Part shown: piece by piece, positions 16,656 through 29,733 of the stretch | How the letters are laid out: each line of letters opens with the position of its first letter | Position numbering within the stretch: the first letter of the stretch is position 1 | Origin: Synechococcus sp. 1G10 | GTDB taxonomy: Bacteria; Cyanobacteriota; Cyanobacteriia; PCC-6307; Cyanobiaceae | Direction: 5' to 3' | Assembly: GCF_002252625.1 (NCBI RefSeq) | Contig: NZ_NQKW01000012.1 | Span: 1 to 64,000, forward strand | DNA length: 64,000 bases | Made by a program: the position numbers and the translations under genes | The notes under the pieces: model-generated | Seen by the model: only the letters and a program-made list of their open reading frames with translations | What the model was told of the DNA's origin: nothing | Database searches by the model: none

Positions 16656-16903
16656 GCCGGCACCACTTCACCCGGGCGCAGGCGACTCCAGCGGCCTGGG
16701 TCCGACTGGAAGCTGCCGCAGGCCCGCACATCCCACTCCACCCCCACCTGAGCGCCCTCCAGGCTGATGACCTGCACGTGGATGCGGGGGGTCGTGGGGC
16801 GCAGGTCCGGATCCGCACTGAGGTGCTCCACACCGTGCTGCCGTTCCACCGCGTGATAGGCCTGACAGCGCTCCACCCAGTGGCAGTCGACGCAGATGCA
16901 CAT
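16652..16903 (-). CDS. ycf34: Ycf34 family protein
   Basis: An 83-residue protein beginning MCICVDCHWVERCQAYHAVE and continuing EQHGV-type residues, then EWDVRACGSFQSDPGRW and RLRPGEVVPA: the Ycf34 signature. Four Cys (2, 4, 7, 12) cluster at the N-terminus; cyanobacterial Ycf34 is known to bind an Fe-S cluster and to affect photosynthetic electron transport. ATG 16903 is the family start. It is divergent from the CCA/poly(A) polymerase gene (58 bp) and coupled to tsaB. Confidence 0.92.
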   Translation of the reverse strand: MCICVDCHWVERCQAYHAVERQHGVEHLSADPDLRPTTPRIHVQVISLEGAQVGVEWDVRACGSFQSDPGRWSRLRPGEVVPA

Positions 16904-16961
16904 GCCGCCGGGGCGCTCCACTTCCCCCATTCTGAAGTGGGCCTGTGCCCCCGAGGGGCGC

Positions 16962-18161
16962 ATGGCTGCGGCCACTGGAGTGCTGCGACAGGCCCTGGCC
17001 CTCGAGGCCTGGCCATGGCCCCCTGACTCCTTCCCCACTGGCACAGCCCTGGTGGGGGGCGCCGTGCGCGATGGACTGCTGGGTCGCCTTGGACCTCAGC
17101 CCGATCTGGACCTGGTGGTGCCCGGGGACGCCCTCGCCCTCTGCAACAGCCTGAGTCGCCGCCATGGCGGCCGCGTCGTGGTTCTTGATGCCGAGCGCTC
17201 CATCGCCCGGCTGGTGCTGCGCGGCTGGAGCCTTGACCTGGCCCGACAGGTGGGGGACGACCTGGAGAGTGATCTCTGGAGAAGGGACTTCAGACTGAAT
17301 GCCCTGGCCCTGCCGCTGGCGCCAGGTTCCGAGCTGATTGATCCCACAGGTGGTCTGGGTGACCTGGTGGCAGGAGTACTGGTGGCGGTGCGGGAAGCGA
17401 ACCTGATTGACGATCCCCTGCGAATGCTGCGAGGAGTGCGCCTGGCCGCGGAGCTGGGCTTTCGCCTGGAGCCCCGCACCCGCGGCTGGATCGAGCGGCA
17501 CCACCGCCGGATCAGCGAGGTGGCACCGGAGCGGGTACTGCAGGAACTGGAGAAGCTGGTGCAGGCCCCCTGCGGCGGGAAGGGTCTGGGGGAGGCTCTC
17601 AGCTACGGCCTGCTTGATCCCTGGCGCTCAAGCGGTCCGGACCCGGTCTGGCAACCAGAGCTGGAGCTGGAGCTGACCCCCGCGGAAGCAGCCCGGGCCC
17701 TGCCCCTGGCCCGACTGGCGAGGGTGTTTGATGCCGCGTCCCTGGAGCACTTGCGCAGCAGCCGTCAGTTGCAGCAGCGCTGCGAACGGTTGCGGCACTG
17801 GTTGCTACGGCTGCTCGACAATGCCGAGGGCGCCGCCTCCGGGCTGCAGCGCCTGGGCGAGGCGGAGCGACTGAGCCTGCATCAGCAGCTCGAGGAGGAT
17901 CTTCCGGCCCTGCTGCTGTTTTTTCCAGCCAACCTGGCGGCGGACTGGTTAGCGCGCTGGCGTAATCCCCAGGACCCGTTGTTTCATCCCCGTCCACCGA
18001 TTGATGGCCGCAGCCTGCAGGACCACCTGGGACTGAGCCCGTCCCGGCAGCTGGGGGAGCTGCTCGCCCAGCTCACGCACGAGGCCGCCTACGGCCGTAT
18101 CAAGGGCCGACAGGAAGCCCTGCGCCAGGCCAGGCTCTGGCTTGAGCGAACCACGGCATGA
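16962..18161 (+). CDS. CCA tRNA nucleotidyltransferase / poly(A) polymerase family protein
   Basis: A 399-residue class II nucleotidyltransferase. It has LVGGAVRDGLLG (31-41), the catalytic DLDLVV with Asp residues (48-53), WRRDFRLNALALPL, DPLRMLRGVRLAAELGF and ERVLQELEKLV. These motifs define the head and neck domains of CCA-adding enzymes and bacterial poly(A) polymerases. Which activity this copy has, or whether both, cannot be read from motifs alone. ATG 16962 is the first suitable start downstream of ycf34. Confidence 0.88.
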   Translation: MAAATGVLRQALALEAWPWPPDSFPTGTALVGGAVRDGLLGRLGPQPDLDLVVPGDALALCNSLSRRHGGRVVVLDAERSIARLVLRGWSLDLARQVGDDLESDLWRRDFRLNALALPLAPGSELIDPTGGLGDLVAGVLVAVREANLIDDPLRMLRGVRLAAELGFRLEPRTRGWIERHHRRISEVAPERVLQELEKLVQAPCGGKGLGEALSYGLLDPWRSSGPDPVWQPELELELTPAEAARALPLARLARVFDAASLEHLRSSRQLQQRCERLRHWLLRLLDNAEGAASGLQRLGEAERLSLHQQLEEDLPALLLFFPANLAADWLARWRNPQDPLFHPRPPIDGRSLQDHLGLSPSRQLGELLAQLTHEAAYGRIKGRQEALRQARLWLERTTA

Positions 18162-18332
18162 TTTACTTGATAGTGAAAAGGCATTCATCCACAGCCTGAC
18201 ACCGCCCGTGAGCATCGGCTGATCGTCAGAGGTTTCGTCAAGGGATTTCCGAGCCACTGGCTCTCCAGACCAACCTGTTCATCGATCAACACTCCGCCAT
18301 CGGTCCAACATTCCCATTCCTCCCCTCGTTTC

Positions 18333-18764
18333 ATGAGCGTTCGTCTTTACGTCGGCAACCTGCCGCAGAGCTTCGATGACAAGGAACTGACCGACCTGTT
18401 CACCGCCGTGGGTGAAGGCGTTCGCTTCAAGACCGTTCAGGATCGCGAGACGGGCGCCTGCCGCGGTTTCGGCTTCGCCAACGTCGACGACGAGAAGCTG
18501 GCCGATGTGGTTATTGAGCAGCTCAACGGCCGCGATTTCGGTGGCAACAGCCTGCGCATCGAACGCTCCGAGCGACGCGATTCCCGCACTGCCACCCCAA
18601 GCACAGACCGTCGCAGCGGTGGCGCCACCTCCACCGTGGCCCGTAAGGCCGTCAACAAGGTGGTACACAGCGATGACATCACCGAAGGCGCCCCCGATCC
18701 ACGCTGGGCCGGCGAGCTGTCCAAACTCAAGTCCCTCCTGGCCAACCAGACTGCCGCCGTCTGA
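18333..18764 (+). CDS. RNA-recognition-motif (RRM) RNA-binding protein
   Basis: 143 residues with a single RRM: RNP2 LYVGNL (5-10) and RNP1 CRGFGFAN (43-50). A Ser/Thr/Arg-rich linker and a C-terminal segment (DPRWAGELSKLKSLLANQ) follow. Cyanobacterial Rbp proteins are often cold-induced and bind mRNA; some help localise photosystem mRNAs. Most are Gly-rich at the C-terminus, while this one has a longer non-Gly tail. About 170 bp precede the start, room for the long 5' leader typical of rbp genes. Confidence 0.9.
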   Translation: MSVRLYVGNLPQSFDDKELTDLFTAVGEGVRFKTVQDRETGACRGFGFANVDDEKLADVVIEQLNGRDFGGNSLRIERSERRDSRTATPSTDRRSGGATSTVARKAVNKVVHSDDITEGAPDPRWAGELSKLKSLLANQTAAV

Positions 18765-19795
18765 GGTTGCCGTCTGAGCCGGGAAACCCTTTCGCTCCCC
18801 TCAGGCCTGGTGCGTGACTGAACCAGCTGTTGATGATCCTCGCCCGCTTCAGCACTGGTGCTGGCGGGGTCACTCGATTGGCTTCACCAGCCAGACCCCG
18901 GGATCGGGCTCAGAAGACACTCCATCTCGGGATTCCGCTCAAGCCGTTGTGGTGCTGATCCACGGCTTCGGGGCATCCAGTGGCCACTGGCGCCACAACC
19001 TTCCCGAGCTGGGGAAGCACTTTCCCACATACGCCATCGACCTGCTGGGATTCGGCTCCAGCGACAAGCCAAGCTCCCGGTTGCGTGGGGAAGTAGCCAG
19101 GGCAGGTTCTGTCAGCTACGGCTTCGATCTCTGGGCGGAGCAGGTGGCCGACTTCGCTGCCTGGATCCTGGCCAGCACCTGCATCCACCAGTCGGACCCG
19201 GTGCCAAGCCTGCAGTTGGTGGGTAACTCCATCGGCGGTGTGGTCGCCCTGAGGGCCAGTGAGCTGCTGATCGCCCGCGGCCTGCCCCTGCGCCAAGTGA
19301 TTCTGATCGATTGCGCCCAGCGCACTCTCGACGAGAAACGGGTGGCGCTGCTGCCCTGGCCCCAGCGCGCCAGCCGCCCCCTGATCAAGCAACTGGTGCG
19401 CCAGCGCTGGCTGATCGCCCCACTGTTCCGCACCCTGGCGCGGCCCGGCTTCATCCGGCGGGTCCTGGCCATGGCCTATCCCAGCGGTGCCAACGTCGAT
19501 GACGCGCTGGTGGAGCTGCTTTTTCGCCCAAGTACAGATCCCGGGGCCCCGGAGAGCTTCCGCGGCTTCGTCAACCTGTTCGACGACCACCTTGCCCCGG
19601 AGATCCTTGCCCGGCTGGGCTCCCTGCCGGTGCGCATGATCTGGGGCGAGCAGGATCCCTGGGAAAATCCCACTGAAGCCAGTCAATGGGCGGAGCAGTT
19701 CAGCTGCATCCGTGAGCTGCGGCTGCTGCCGGGGCTAGGTCACTGTCCCCACGACGAGGCCCCACAACTGGTGAACCCGATCCTGATCGAGTGGC

Positions 19796-22605
<2,810 letters not shown>

Positions 22606-22609
<4 letters not shown>

Positions 22610-23352
22610 CCCGCTCCCGTTACGACCGAGGTGGCCGCTCCGGCTCGAACGACAACGGCCGTGGTGATGCCGTCCGTGGAGGCTATGGCCGAGGCAGCGA
22701 GAGCCGCTCCGTGCCAGCAGCAGAGGGACGTGATCCCTACGAGACCTACGACCGGTCGCCCCGGGGACGGCGCACAGCCGAGCAGGGAGGGAGCGGGGGC
22801 AACGGTGGCCCGGGAGGCGGTGGTGGATCCGGCGGCGGCGGGGGGGCTGGCAGCCCCATTCAGCTGAATGTGGGCACTATCGCTGTCCTTGCCGGCGTGC
22901 TGGTGCTGGGCATCGGCATCGGCACGGCCCTTTCCAGCAACACACCCGGCAACCAGGGCAACATCGCCAGCAGTCAACAACTGGATCTGGCAGTGCCAGA
23001 TCCCGAGTTCTGCAAGCAGTGGGGAGCCAGCGCCTTCGTGATGGACGTGGAGCTCTACACCACGATGAACCCCAGCAGCAGCTTCGTGACCCAGCCCACC
23101 CTGCAGCCGGGCTGCGTGATCCGGCGGGAGAACTGGAGCGTGCTTCAGAAAGAGGGCGCCGTGACCTCCGAGCAGATGCGTCAGTGCAAGCAGCGCATGA
23201 ACACGTTCGCCTACATCGGCTCGATCCGAGACAAACCCGTTGTGCGCTGCGTCTACCAGACAGATATCAGCGGCAACAAGTTCCAGACCAGGGGAATTGC
23301 CGGCACCGCCGACGACGCCACCGGGATCACACCCGAAGCCGGCCAGTTCTGA
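22606..23352 (+). CDS. DUF3172 family membrane protein
   Basis: 248 residues. The first 80 are disordered and rich in Arg, Gly and Ser with a poly-Gly run ([16 protein letters not shown]). One transmembrane helix follows ([19 protein letters not shown], about 89-107) and then a soluble domain with four Cys ([29 protein letters not shown]) typical of cyanobacterial DUF3172. Function is unknown. No ATG is available before the conserved domain; the TTG at 22606 overlapping the ndhM stop is the likely start. A long hairpin begins 8 bp after the stop. Confidence 0.75.
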
Positions 23353-23359
23353 TCGGGGG

Positions 23360-23410
23360 CTCCGCTTCAGGAGGCCGTGGCCGCCTGGGCCACAGCCTCC
23401 TGAAGCGGAG
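23360..23410. terminator. 51-nt near-perfect hairpin shared by two convergent gene ends
   Basis: CTCCGCTTCAGGAGGC (23360-23375) is the exact reverse complement of 23395-23410. Inside it, after one C/A mismatch, GTGGCC (23377-23382) pairs with GGCCAC (23388-23393) around a 5-nt loop. It starts 8 bp after the DUF3172 stop and spans the rbcR stop plus about its last 14 codons. No T-run follows on either strand. It is probably a bidirectional transcript end. Confidence 0.7.
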
Positions 23411-24371
23411 TGGCCGCGGGCCGTGCCGCGGGCTGGCGCAGAGGACTATCGGGACTGGCGAACAACGGCAGAACTTCGCGGCGGAAGGCCTCTGAGGCCC
23501 TGGAGCAATAGCGGGCGGGATGGGTGATCAACTTGAGCTGACGACGCACGTGCAGATCGGAGACGCTCAGGCGGTGCAAGCTGCCCGTGGCCAGTTCGCG
23601 CTCGATCGAGACCACCGGCAGGAAAGCTGCACCGAGGCCAGACTGGACGGCGTTCTTGATCGCCTCGAAGGAGTTGAGCTCCATCTCGATCTTGAGGCGC
23701 TGGACCTCCAAACCAGAGCGCGCCAGCAGCTGATCCACCATCTTTCGGGTGGTCGACTGGGCATCGAGGCAGACGAAGCCGAGGCGGTAGAGATCGTCCT
23801 TGTTGAGCTCGGGCAGACGTGCCAGGGGATGCTTCACCGGCAGCACCAGCACCAGCTCATCGTTGGTGTAGGGCACCACCTGCAGCAGATCCACCAGTTC
23901 GCTGGGCAGCTCGCCGCCGATGATCGCCAGATCGATCTGACCGTTGGCAACACTCCAGCTGGTGCGGCGGGTGCTGTGCACCTGGAGCTGCACCGAAACA
24001 TCGGGATATTTCTGACGGAACAGCCCGATCATGCGGGGCATCAGATAAGTGCCCGTGGTCTGGCTTGCCCCCACGATCAACGAGCCACCGCGCAGATTGT
24101 GAAGGTCGTCGAGGGCGCGGCAGGCCTCCTGGCACTGGCTCAGGATCCGGTCGCAATAGCTGAGGAGGAGATGGCCGGCTTCGGTGAGCTGCGCCTTGCG
24201 GCCACCCCGGTCGAACAGGGAGACATCAAGCTGCTTCTCCAGGTTCTGGATCTGGAGACTGACCGCTGGCTGGGTGACGTAGAGGCTGTCGGCAGCCTTC
24301 TTGAAGCTGCCCTCGCTGGAGATGGCGCGCAAAATGCGCAGCTGATCGAGGGTGAAGGGCAGATCAGCCAT
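23367..24371 (-). CDS. rbcR: LysR-type regulator RbcR
   Basis: 334 residues. The N-terminal winged helix-turn-helix ([43 protein letters not shown]) and [18 protein letters not shown] match RbcR/Ycf30, which controls RuBisCO and carbon-fixation genes. [27 protein letters not shown] and HSTRRT are also family-like. The related CmpR and NdhR are possible but fit less well. The Ala/Pro-rich tail (after about 310) is encoded by the terminal hairpin. No rbc genes are in the window. Confidence 0.88.
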   Translation of the reverse strand: MADLPFTLDQLRILRAISSEGSFKKAADSLYVTQPAVSLQIQNLEKQLDVSLFDRGGRKAQLTEAGHLLLSYCDRILSQCQEACRALDDLHNLRGGSLIVGASQTTGTYLMPRMIGLFRQKYPDVSVQLQVHSTRRTSWSVANGQIDLAIIGGELPSELVDLLQVVPYTNDELVLVLPVKHPLARLPELNKDDLYRLGFVCLDAQSTTRKMVDQLLARSGLEVQRLKIEMELNSFEAIKNAVQSGLGAAFLPVVSIERELATGSLHRLSVSDLHVRRQLKLITHPARYCSRASEAFRREVLPLFASPDSPLRQPAARPAATPLQEAVAQAATAS

Positions 24372-24555
24372 GGGATGGGCCCTGGGCCTTGCTCCGGCTG
24401 GGAATGAAAACTCTAAAGGGGAAACTCCTGAACCCCGGGGCCTGAGATCCCTGAGCGGGATGGAATGACACCTCCGCCAGAATCACCGCTTCCGCCACGG
24501 CTTCTTGGCCCCGTCTGCGCCCAGCTTCGCCCTGTTCAGCACCGGACTTGGCGCC

Positions 24556-25287
24556 ATGGCGCCGGAGCACCGCTCAAGCCTGGTGATGTTCGCCCTGCTG
24601 GTGGGGTTCGCTTTGCTCCACAGCGGCGGTGCGGCCCTCCGGGTCCGGGCTGAGCAGCTCATCGGGGCACGGGTGTGGCGCCTGGTGTTCGCGGCCGTGA
24701 GCATCCCGGCGGCCGTGGTGGTGGTGGGCTATTTCATCACCCACCGCTACGAGGGAGTGCGGCTCTGGAACCTCCAGGGCACCCCCGGGCTGATCCCCCT
24801 GGTCTGGGTGGGCACGGCCATCAGCTTCTTTTTTCTCTATCCGGCCACCTACAACCTGCTGGAGATCCCGGCATTGCTGAAGCCCCAGGTGCGCCTCTAC
24901 GCCAGCGGGATCATCCGCATCAGCCGCCATCCCCAGGCGGTGGGACAGGTGCTCTGGTGCGCCACCCACCTGCTCTGGATCGGCAGCAGCTTCATGCTGG
25001 TCACCTGCGCTGGCCTGATCGGCCACCATCTTTTTGCTGTCTGGCATGGCGACCGGCGGCTACAGGCCCGCTTCGGGGAGGCATTCGAGGAGCTGCGCGC
25101 CAGCACCTCCGTGATCCCCTTCCGCGCCGTGCTCGACGGCCGCCAGCAGCTGGTCTGGGCGGAATTCCTGCGGCCAGCCCAGCTGGGGATCGCCATCGCC
25201 ATCGGTCTGATCTGGTGGAGCCACCGCTTCCTGGGGCTGGCGGCAGAGGCGTTTCTGGGGGGACCCCTGGGTCGGTTGCTGGGCTGA
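24556..25287 (+). CDS. 15-cis-zeta-carotene isomerase homologue (Z-ISO/NnrU family)
   Basis: A 243-residue integral membrane protein. It would be named NnrU by domain search, but blocks such as ALLHSGGAALR, YFITHRYEGVRLWNLQG, ISFFFLYPATYNLLE, RISRHPQAVGQVLWC, LIGHHLFAVWHGDRRL and TSVIPF are close to those I recall from plant Z-ISO, the heme-b enzyme that isomerises the 15-cis bond of the desaturase product. Conserved His in HSGG, RHPQ and GHH are candidate heme ligands. Its position 2.4 kb from pds-crtB supports this. ATG 24556 is preferred over TTG 24505. Confidence 0.82.
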   Translation: MAPEHRSSLVMFALLVGFALLHSGGAALRVRAEQLIGARVWRLVFAAVSIPAAVVVVGYFITHRYEGVRLWNLQGTPGLIPLVWVGTAISFFFLYPATYNLLEIPALLKPQVRLYASGIIRISRHPQAVGQVLWCATHLLWIGSSFMLVTCAGLIGHHLFAVWHGDRRLQARFGEAFEELRASTSVIPFRAVLDGRQQLVWAEFLRPAQLGIAIAIGLIWWSHRFLGLAAEAFLGGPLGRLLG

Positions 25288-25392
25288 GGACGTCGATCGT
25301 GCCTGGTAAAAACCCCTGATCGCGGTCCAACACACAGCCCGGACCAGCTTGGGCAGGCTGCTTACACTCCAATAGCCCGCACCCTGAGCTGG

Positions 25393-27414
25393 ATGACGTC
25401 GGCTGCCGAACTTGCCTGGTTGATCCCCGTGCTGCCCCTGGCTGGGGCGGCCATCACCGGCCTCGGCCTGATCAGCTTCAATCGAACCGTCAACCGGCTG
25501 CGCAAGCCGGTGGCCCTGCTCCTGATCAGCTGCGTCGGGGCGGCCGCTGTGCTCAGTTTCGCCGTGCTGGCAGAGCAGCTGGCTGGGGCTCCCGCCACCG
25601 AAGTGCTCTTCGACTGGGCCAGCGCGGGCAGTTTCAATCTGCAGATGGGCTTCCGGGTGGATGCGCTCGGGGCTGTAATGCTCTCGCTGGTCACCACCAT
25701 CGCCCTGCTGGTGATGGTGTACTCCGATGGCTACATGGCCCACGACAAGGGTTATGTGCGCTTTTTCACCTATCTGGCCCTGTTCAGCAGCTCGATGCTG
25801 GGCCTGGTGATCAGCCCGAACCTGCTTGAGATATACGTGTTCTGGGAGCTGGTTGGCATGTGCTCCTACCTGCTGGTGGGCTTCTGGTACGACCGTGACG
25901 GTGCTGCCAATGCCGCCCAGAAGGCCTTTGTGGTGAACCGGGTCGGAGACTTCGGCCTGCTGCTTGGCATTCTCGGGCTGTTCTGGGCCACGGGCGCCTT
26001 CGGCTTTGAGGAGATCGGCTCACGCCTGGCGGACGCCGTGGCAGGCGGCAGCCTTTCCAATGGAGCTGCAGTGCTGCTCTGCCTGCTTGTGTTCATGGGA
26101 CCGATGGCCAAGTCGGCCCAGTTCCCCCTGCACGTTTGGCTGCCCGATGCCATGGAGGGTCCAACCCCCATCTCCGCCCTGATCCATGCCGCCACGATGG
26201 TGGCGGCGGGAGTGTTCCTGGTGGCCCGGCTGCAACCTGTCTATGCCCCTTTCCCCCAGGTCCAGCTGGTGATCGCGGTGGTCGGCACGATCACCTGCTT
26301 CCTGGGGGCTTCGATTGCCCTCACCCAGATGGACCTGAAGAAGGGCCTGGCTTACAGCACCGTCAGCCAGCTGGGTTACATGATGCTTGCAATGGGCTGC
26401 GGCGCCCCGGTCGCCGGCATGTTCCACCTGGTGACCCACGCCTTCTTCAAGGCAATGCTGTTCCTGGGCTCCGGCTCGGTGATCCATGCCATGGAGGAGG
26501 TGGTGGGCCATGAGCCGGTGCTGGCTCAGGACATGCGCCTGATGGGCGGCCTGCGTCAGTTCATGCCCGTGACGGCGATCACCTTCCTGATCGGCTGTGT
26601 GGCCATCAGCGGCATTCCGCCACTGGCAGGCTTCTGGAGCAAGGACGAGATTCTCGGGCAAGCCTTCAACACCTATCCGATCCTCTGGGTTGTGGGCTTT
26701 CTCACCGCCGGCATGACGGCCTTCTACATGTTCAGGCTCTACTTCCTGACCTTCGAGGGCGAGTTCCGCGGCAACGACGCGGCCATCCAGGCGCAGCTGC
26801 TCAAGGACGCAGGCAAGTTCGCCCCTGGGCCGGATGGGCAGAGCGATGGCGCCAGCCATGGTCACCACGCCAGCCACCCCCACGAATCCGGCTGGCAGAT
26901 GGCCTTGCCCCTCGCGGTCCTGGCGGTGCCTTCCGCCCTGGTCGGCCTGCTCGGAACCCCTTGGCACAGCCGCTTCGCCGGCCTGCTCGATCCCCAGGAA
27001 GCCGCCGAGATGGCTGAGCACTTCTCCTGGGCTGAATTCCTCCCCCTGGCAGGTGCTTCGGTGGCGATATCGATCACCGGAATCACCATTGCGGTGCTGG
27101 CCTACTCCCTCCACAAGCTTGATCTGGCCACCTTGGTGGCCGCCCGCTTCCCCAGCCTCAACGCCTTCCTGGCCAACAAGTGGTACCTCGACGACCTCAA
27201 CGACAAGCTGTTCGTTCAGGGCAGCCGCAAGCTGGCCCGTCAGGTGCTCGAAGTGGACGCCAAGGTGGTGGATGGGGTGGTGAACCTCACCGGCCTGCTG
27301 ACCCTGGGCAGCGGTGAAGGCCTCAAGTATTTCGAAACCGGCCGGGCCCAGTTCTATGCCCTGATCGTGTTCGGCGGCGTGATCGCTCTGGTGGTGCTGT
27401 TCAGCAGCTTCTGA
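25393..27414 (+). CDS. ndhF: NAD(P)H-quinone oxidoreductase subunit 5
   Basis: A 673-residue polytopic proton-pumping subunit of thylakoid NDH-1 (NdhF1 type, used in respiration and cyclic flow). It has YVFWELVGMCSYLLVGFWYDR, HVWLPDAMEGPTPISALIHAATMVAAGVFLVARL and FFKAMLFLGSGSVIHAMEE, with functional Glu and Lys residues. A His-rich loop (SHGHHASHPHESGW, about 490-503) precedes the C-terminal lateral helix region. ATG 25393 fits. ndhD follows 107 bp later, as is usual. Confidence 0.96.
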   Translation: MTSAAELAWLIPVLPLAGAAITGLGLISFNRTVNRLRKPVALLLISCVGAAAVLSFAVLAEQLAGAPATEVLFDWASAGSFNLQMGFRVDALGAVMLSLVTTIALLVMVYSDGYMAHDKGYVRFFTYLALFSSSMLGLVISPNLLEIYVFWELVGMCSYLLVGFWYDRDGAANAAQKAFVVNRVGDFGLLLGILGLFWATGAFGFEEIGSRLADAVAGGSLSNGAAVLLCLLVFMGPMAKSAQFPLHVWLPDAMEGPTPISALIHAATMVAAGVFLVARLQPVYAPFPQVQLVIAVVGTITCFLGASIALTQMDLKKGLAYSTVSQLGYMMLAMGCGAPVAGMFHLVTHAFFKAMLFLGSGSVIHAMEEVVGHEPVLAQDMRLMGGLRQFMPVTAITFLIGCVAISGIPPLAGFWSKDEILGQAFNTYPILWVVGFLTAGMTAFYMFRLYFLTFEGEFRGNDAAIQAQLLKDAGKFAPGPDGQSDGASHGHHASHPHESGWQMALPLAVLAVPSALVGLLGTPWHSRFAGLLDPQEAAEMAEHFSWAEFLPLAGASVAISITGITIAVLAYSLHKLDLATLVAARFPSLNAFLANKWYLDDLNDKLFVQGSRKLARQVLEVDAKVVDGVVNLTGLLTLGSGEGLKYFETGRAQFYALIVFGGVIALVVLFSSF

Positions 27415-27521
27415 GCCAGGCGGCAGGCTGACCACCAGGCTCTGTGTGTGTCAACGCTTATCTGGGAGCGGCCTGAGCAGCAGGTATTTCTACACTCCGC
27501 CCAGACCTCATCCCTGCCCCC

Positions 27522-29204
27522 GTGCCGCTCGATCCTGCCGTTGCCACGGGCGCCATTGGTGCCTTGAGCGACGGACCCGCCACCGTCTTCCCCTGGCTGA
27601 GCGTTTCGATCCTGATGCCGATCGCCGCCGCCCTGCTGATCCCCTTCATTCCCGATCCAGGCGACGGCAAGACGATCCGCTGGTATGCACTCGGTGTCGC
27701 CCTGGTCACCTTCCTGGTCACCGCCGGGGCCTATCTAAACGGCTACGACCCCTCGGTGGCCGGTCTGCAGTTGATCGAGCGGGTGGAGTGGCTGCCAGAT
27801 CTGGGCCTGGCCTGGTCGGTGGGGGCCGACGGGCTCTCGATGCCCCTGATCCTGCTCACCAGCTTCATCACAGCCCTGGCTGTGCTGGCGGCCTGGCCAG
27901 TCACCTTCAAACCACGCCTGTTCTATTTCCTCATTCTGGCCATGGATGGCGGCCAGATCGCCGTCTTCGCAGTCCAGGACATGCTCCTGTTCTTCCTCTC
28001 CTGGGAACTGGAGCTGCTGCCGGTCTACCTGTTGCTGGCGATCTGGGGCGCCAAGAAGCGCCAGTACGCCGCCACAAAGTTCATCCTCTACACCGCAGGT
28101 GGCTCGGTGTTCATCCTGCTGGCGGCCCTGGCGATGGGATTCCATGGCGGTGGCACCCCCAGCTTTGAATACACAACCCTGGCGGCCAAGGAATTCGGCA
28201 CCCGCTTCCAGCTGCTGGCCTACGCCGGTCTGCTGATCGCCTTCGGTGTGAAGCTGCCGATCGTGCCGCTGCACACCTGGCTCCCGGATGCCCACGGCGA
28301 AGCCACGGCGCCAGTGCACATGCTCCTCGCCGGCATCCTGCTGAAGATGGGGGGCTATGCCCTGCTGCGCTTCAACGTGCAGCTGCTACCCGATGCCCAC
28401 GCCCAGTTCGCCCCCCTGCTGGTGGTGCTGGGGGTAGTGAACATCATCTACGCGGCCCTCACCTCCTTCGCCCAGCGCAACCTCAAGCGAAAGATTGCCT
28501 ACAGCTCGATCAGCCACATGGGCTTCGTGCTGATCGGTATCGGCAGCTTCTCCGCCCTCGGCACCAGCGGCGCCATGCTGCAGATGGTGAGTCATGGCCT
28601 GATCGGCGCCAGCCTGTTCTTCCTGGTGGGGGCCACCTACGACCGCACCCACACCCTCCAGCTCGATGAGATGGGAGGAGTGGGCCAGAAGATGCGCAAG
28701 ATGTTTGCCCTCTGGACGGTCTGCTCCCTGGCTTCCCTGGCCCTGCCTGGCATGAGCGGCTTCGTCTCCGAGCTGATGGTGTTCGTGGGCTTCGCCACGA
28801 GCGAGGCCTACTCGCTCAGCTTCCGCATCGTGATGGCGGTTCTGGCGGCCGTTGGGGTGATCCTTACGCCGATCTACCTGCTCTCGATGCTGCGGGAAAT
28901 CTTCTTCGGCAAGGAGAACACCGAGCTGGCCTCCCACACCAGGCTGGTCGACGCCGAACCGCGTGAGATCTACGTCATCTCCTGCCTGCTGGTGCCGATC
29001 ATCGGCATCGGTCTCTATCCACGCCTGATGACCGACAGCTACCGCGCCTCGATCGAAGCCCTTGTGCAACGGGAAGAGGCCTCCATGGCCCGCATGATTC
29101 CAGCCGGCCGCCAGGGCCTGATCCGTCAGAACCCTCCCCTGGCCCTGATCAGCTCTGGCGTGGAGGCCCATCAGCCGCTCTTGGTGGCGCCGCTGCTGCC
29201 CTGA
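27522..29204 (+). CDS. ndhD: NAD(P)H-quinone oxidoreductase chain 4
   Basis: A 560-residue antiporter-like subunit (NdhD1 type) partnering NdhF1. Key segments are [68 protein letters not shown] and [21 protein letters not shown] 27522 gives a normal-length N-terminus before the first helix ([22 protein letters not shown]). The C-terminal tail after about 510 is soluble and poorly conserved. Confidence 0.95.
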   Translation: MPLDPAVATGAIGALSDGPATVFPWLSVSILMPIAAALLIPFIPDPGDGKTIRWYALGVALVTFLVTAGAYLNGYDPSVAGLQLIERVEWLPDLGLAWSVGADGLSMPLILLTSFITALAVLAAWPVTFKPRLFYFLILAMDGGQIAVFAVQDMLLFFLSWELELLPVYLLLAIWGAKKRQYAATKFILYTAGGSVFILLAALAMGFHGGGTPSFEYTTLAAKEFGTRFQLLAYAGLLIAFGVKLPIVPLHTWLPDAHGEATAPVHMLLAGILLKMGGYALLRFNVQLLPDAHAQFAPLLVVLGVVNIIYAALTSFAQRNLKRKIAYSSISHMGFVLIGIGSFSALGTSGAMLQMVSHGLIGASLFFLVGATYDRTHTLQLDEMGGVGQKMRKMFALWTVCSLASLALPGMSGFVSELMVFVGFATSEAYSLSFRIVMAVLAAVGVILTPIYLLSMLREIFFGKENTELASHTRLVDAEPREIYVISCLLVPIIGIGLYPRLMTDSYRASIEALVQREEASMARMIPAGRQGLIRQNPPLALISSGVEAHQPLLVAPLLP

Positions 29205-29295
29205 GCAAGGGGTTACGAAACTCTGCGGATCCCGACCGCCCATCTCCCCCTGCTCCAGCCTTCACCCTTTCGCCACGCATCAAGCGCCTCGAACC

Positions 29296-29670
29296 ATGCG
29301 TCAGCTGAACTTCCTGCTGATCTTCAGCTTTGGCCTGGCCACCGTGATGTTCACTCTGGAGAACACCACCGCCACCACGGTGCACTTTCTGCCCGGGGTG
29401 AGCGCCACCTTGCCCCTGGCGGCAATGATGCTGGTGGTGGGAGGAATCGGTGCCACCTCCGCCTGGGTGTTCGCCGTCTGGACCGGCGTCGTCAAGAAGG
29501 TGGAGGAGCTGCAGGAGCAGGGCGAGCTGGAAGCCCAGCAGGTGCGGATCCAGGAGCTGGAAGCCGATATTCAGCGCTACCGGGCCACCGTGGATGCGCA
29601 GCTGAGCCTGCTGCCGGCCGCTGGTCAGAGTTCAGCTCCGAGCCCTGAGCCTCAGCCCAACGAGGCCTGA
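29296..29670 (+). CDS. LapA/DUF1049-like two-helix membrane protein
   Basis: 124 residues with two transmembrane helices (FLLIFSFGLATVMFTLENT and LPLAAMMLVVGGIGATSAWVFAVW) followed by a charged coiled coil (KKVEELQEQGELEAQQVRIQELEADIQRY, about 72-100) and a Pro/Ser tail. The helix-turn-helix topology with coiled coil resembles LapA, an assembly protein for envelope components in other bacteria. Its cyanobacterial role is unknown. It lies 91 bp after ndhD. Confidence 0.75.
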   Translation: MRQLNFLLIFSFGLATVMFTLENTTATTVHFLPGVSATLPLAAMMLVVGGIGATSAWVFAVWTGVVKKVEELQEQGELEAQQVRIQELEADIQRYRATVDAQLSLLPAAGQSSAPSPEPQPNEA

Positions 29671-29733
29671 ACCAGGGCACGGCTGGCCCTGAGACCCCAG
29701 GCGGGGTACGTTTCCGGCAGATGTGGAAAGATC

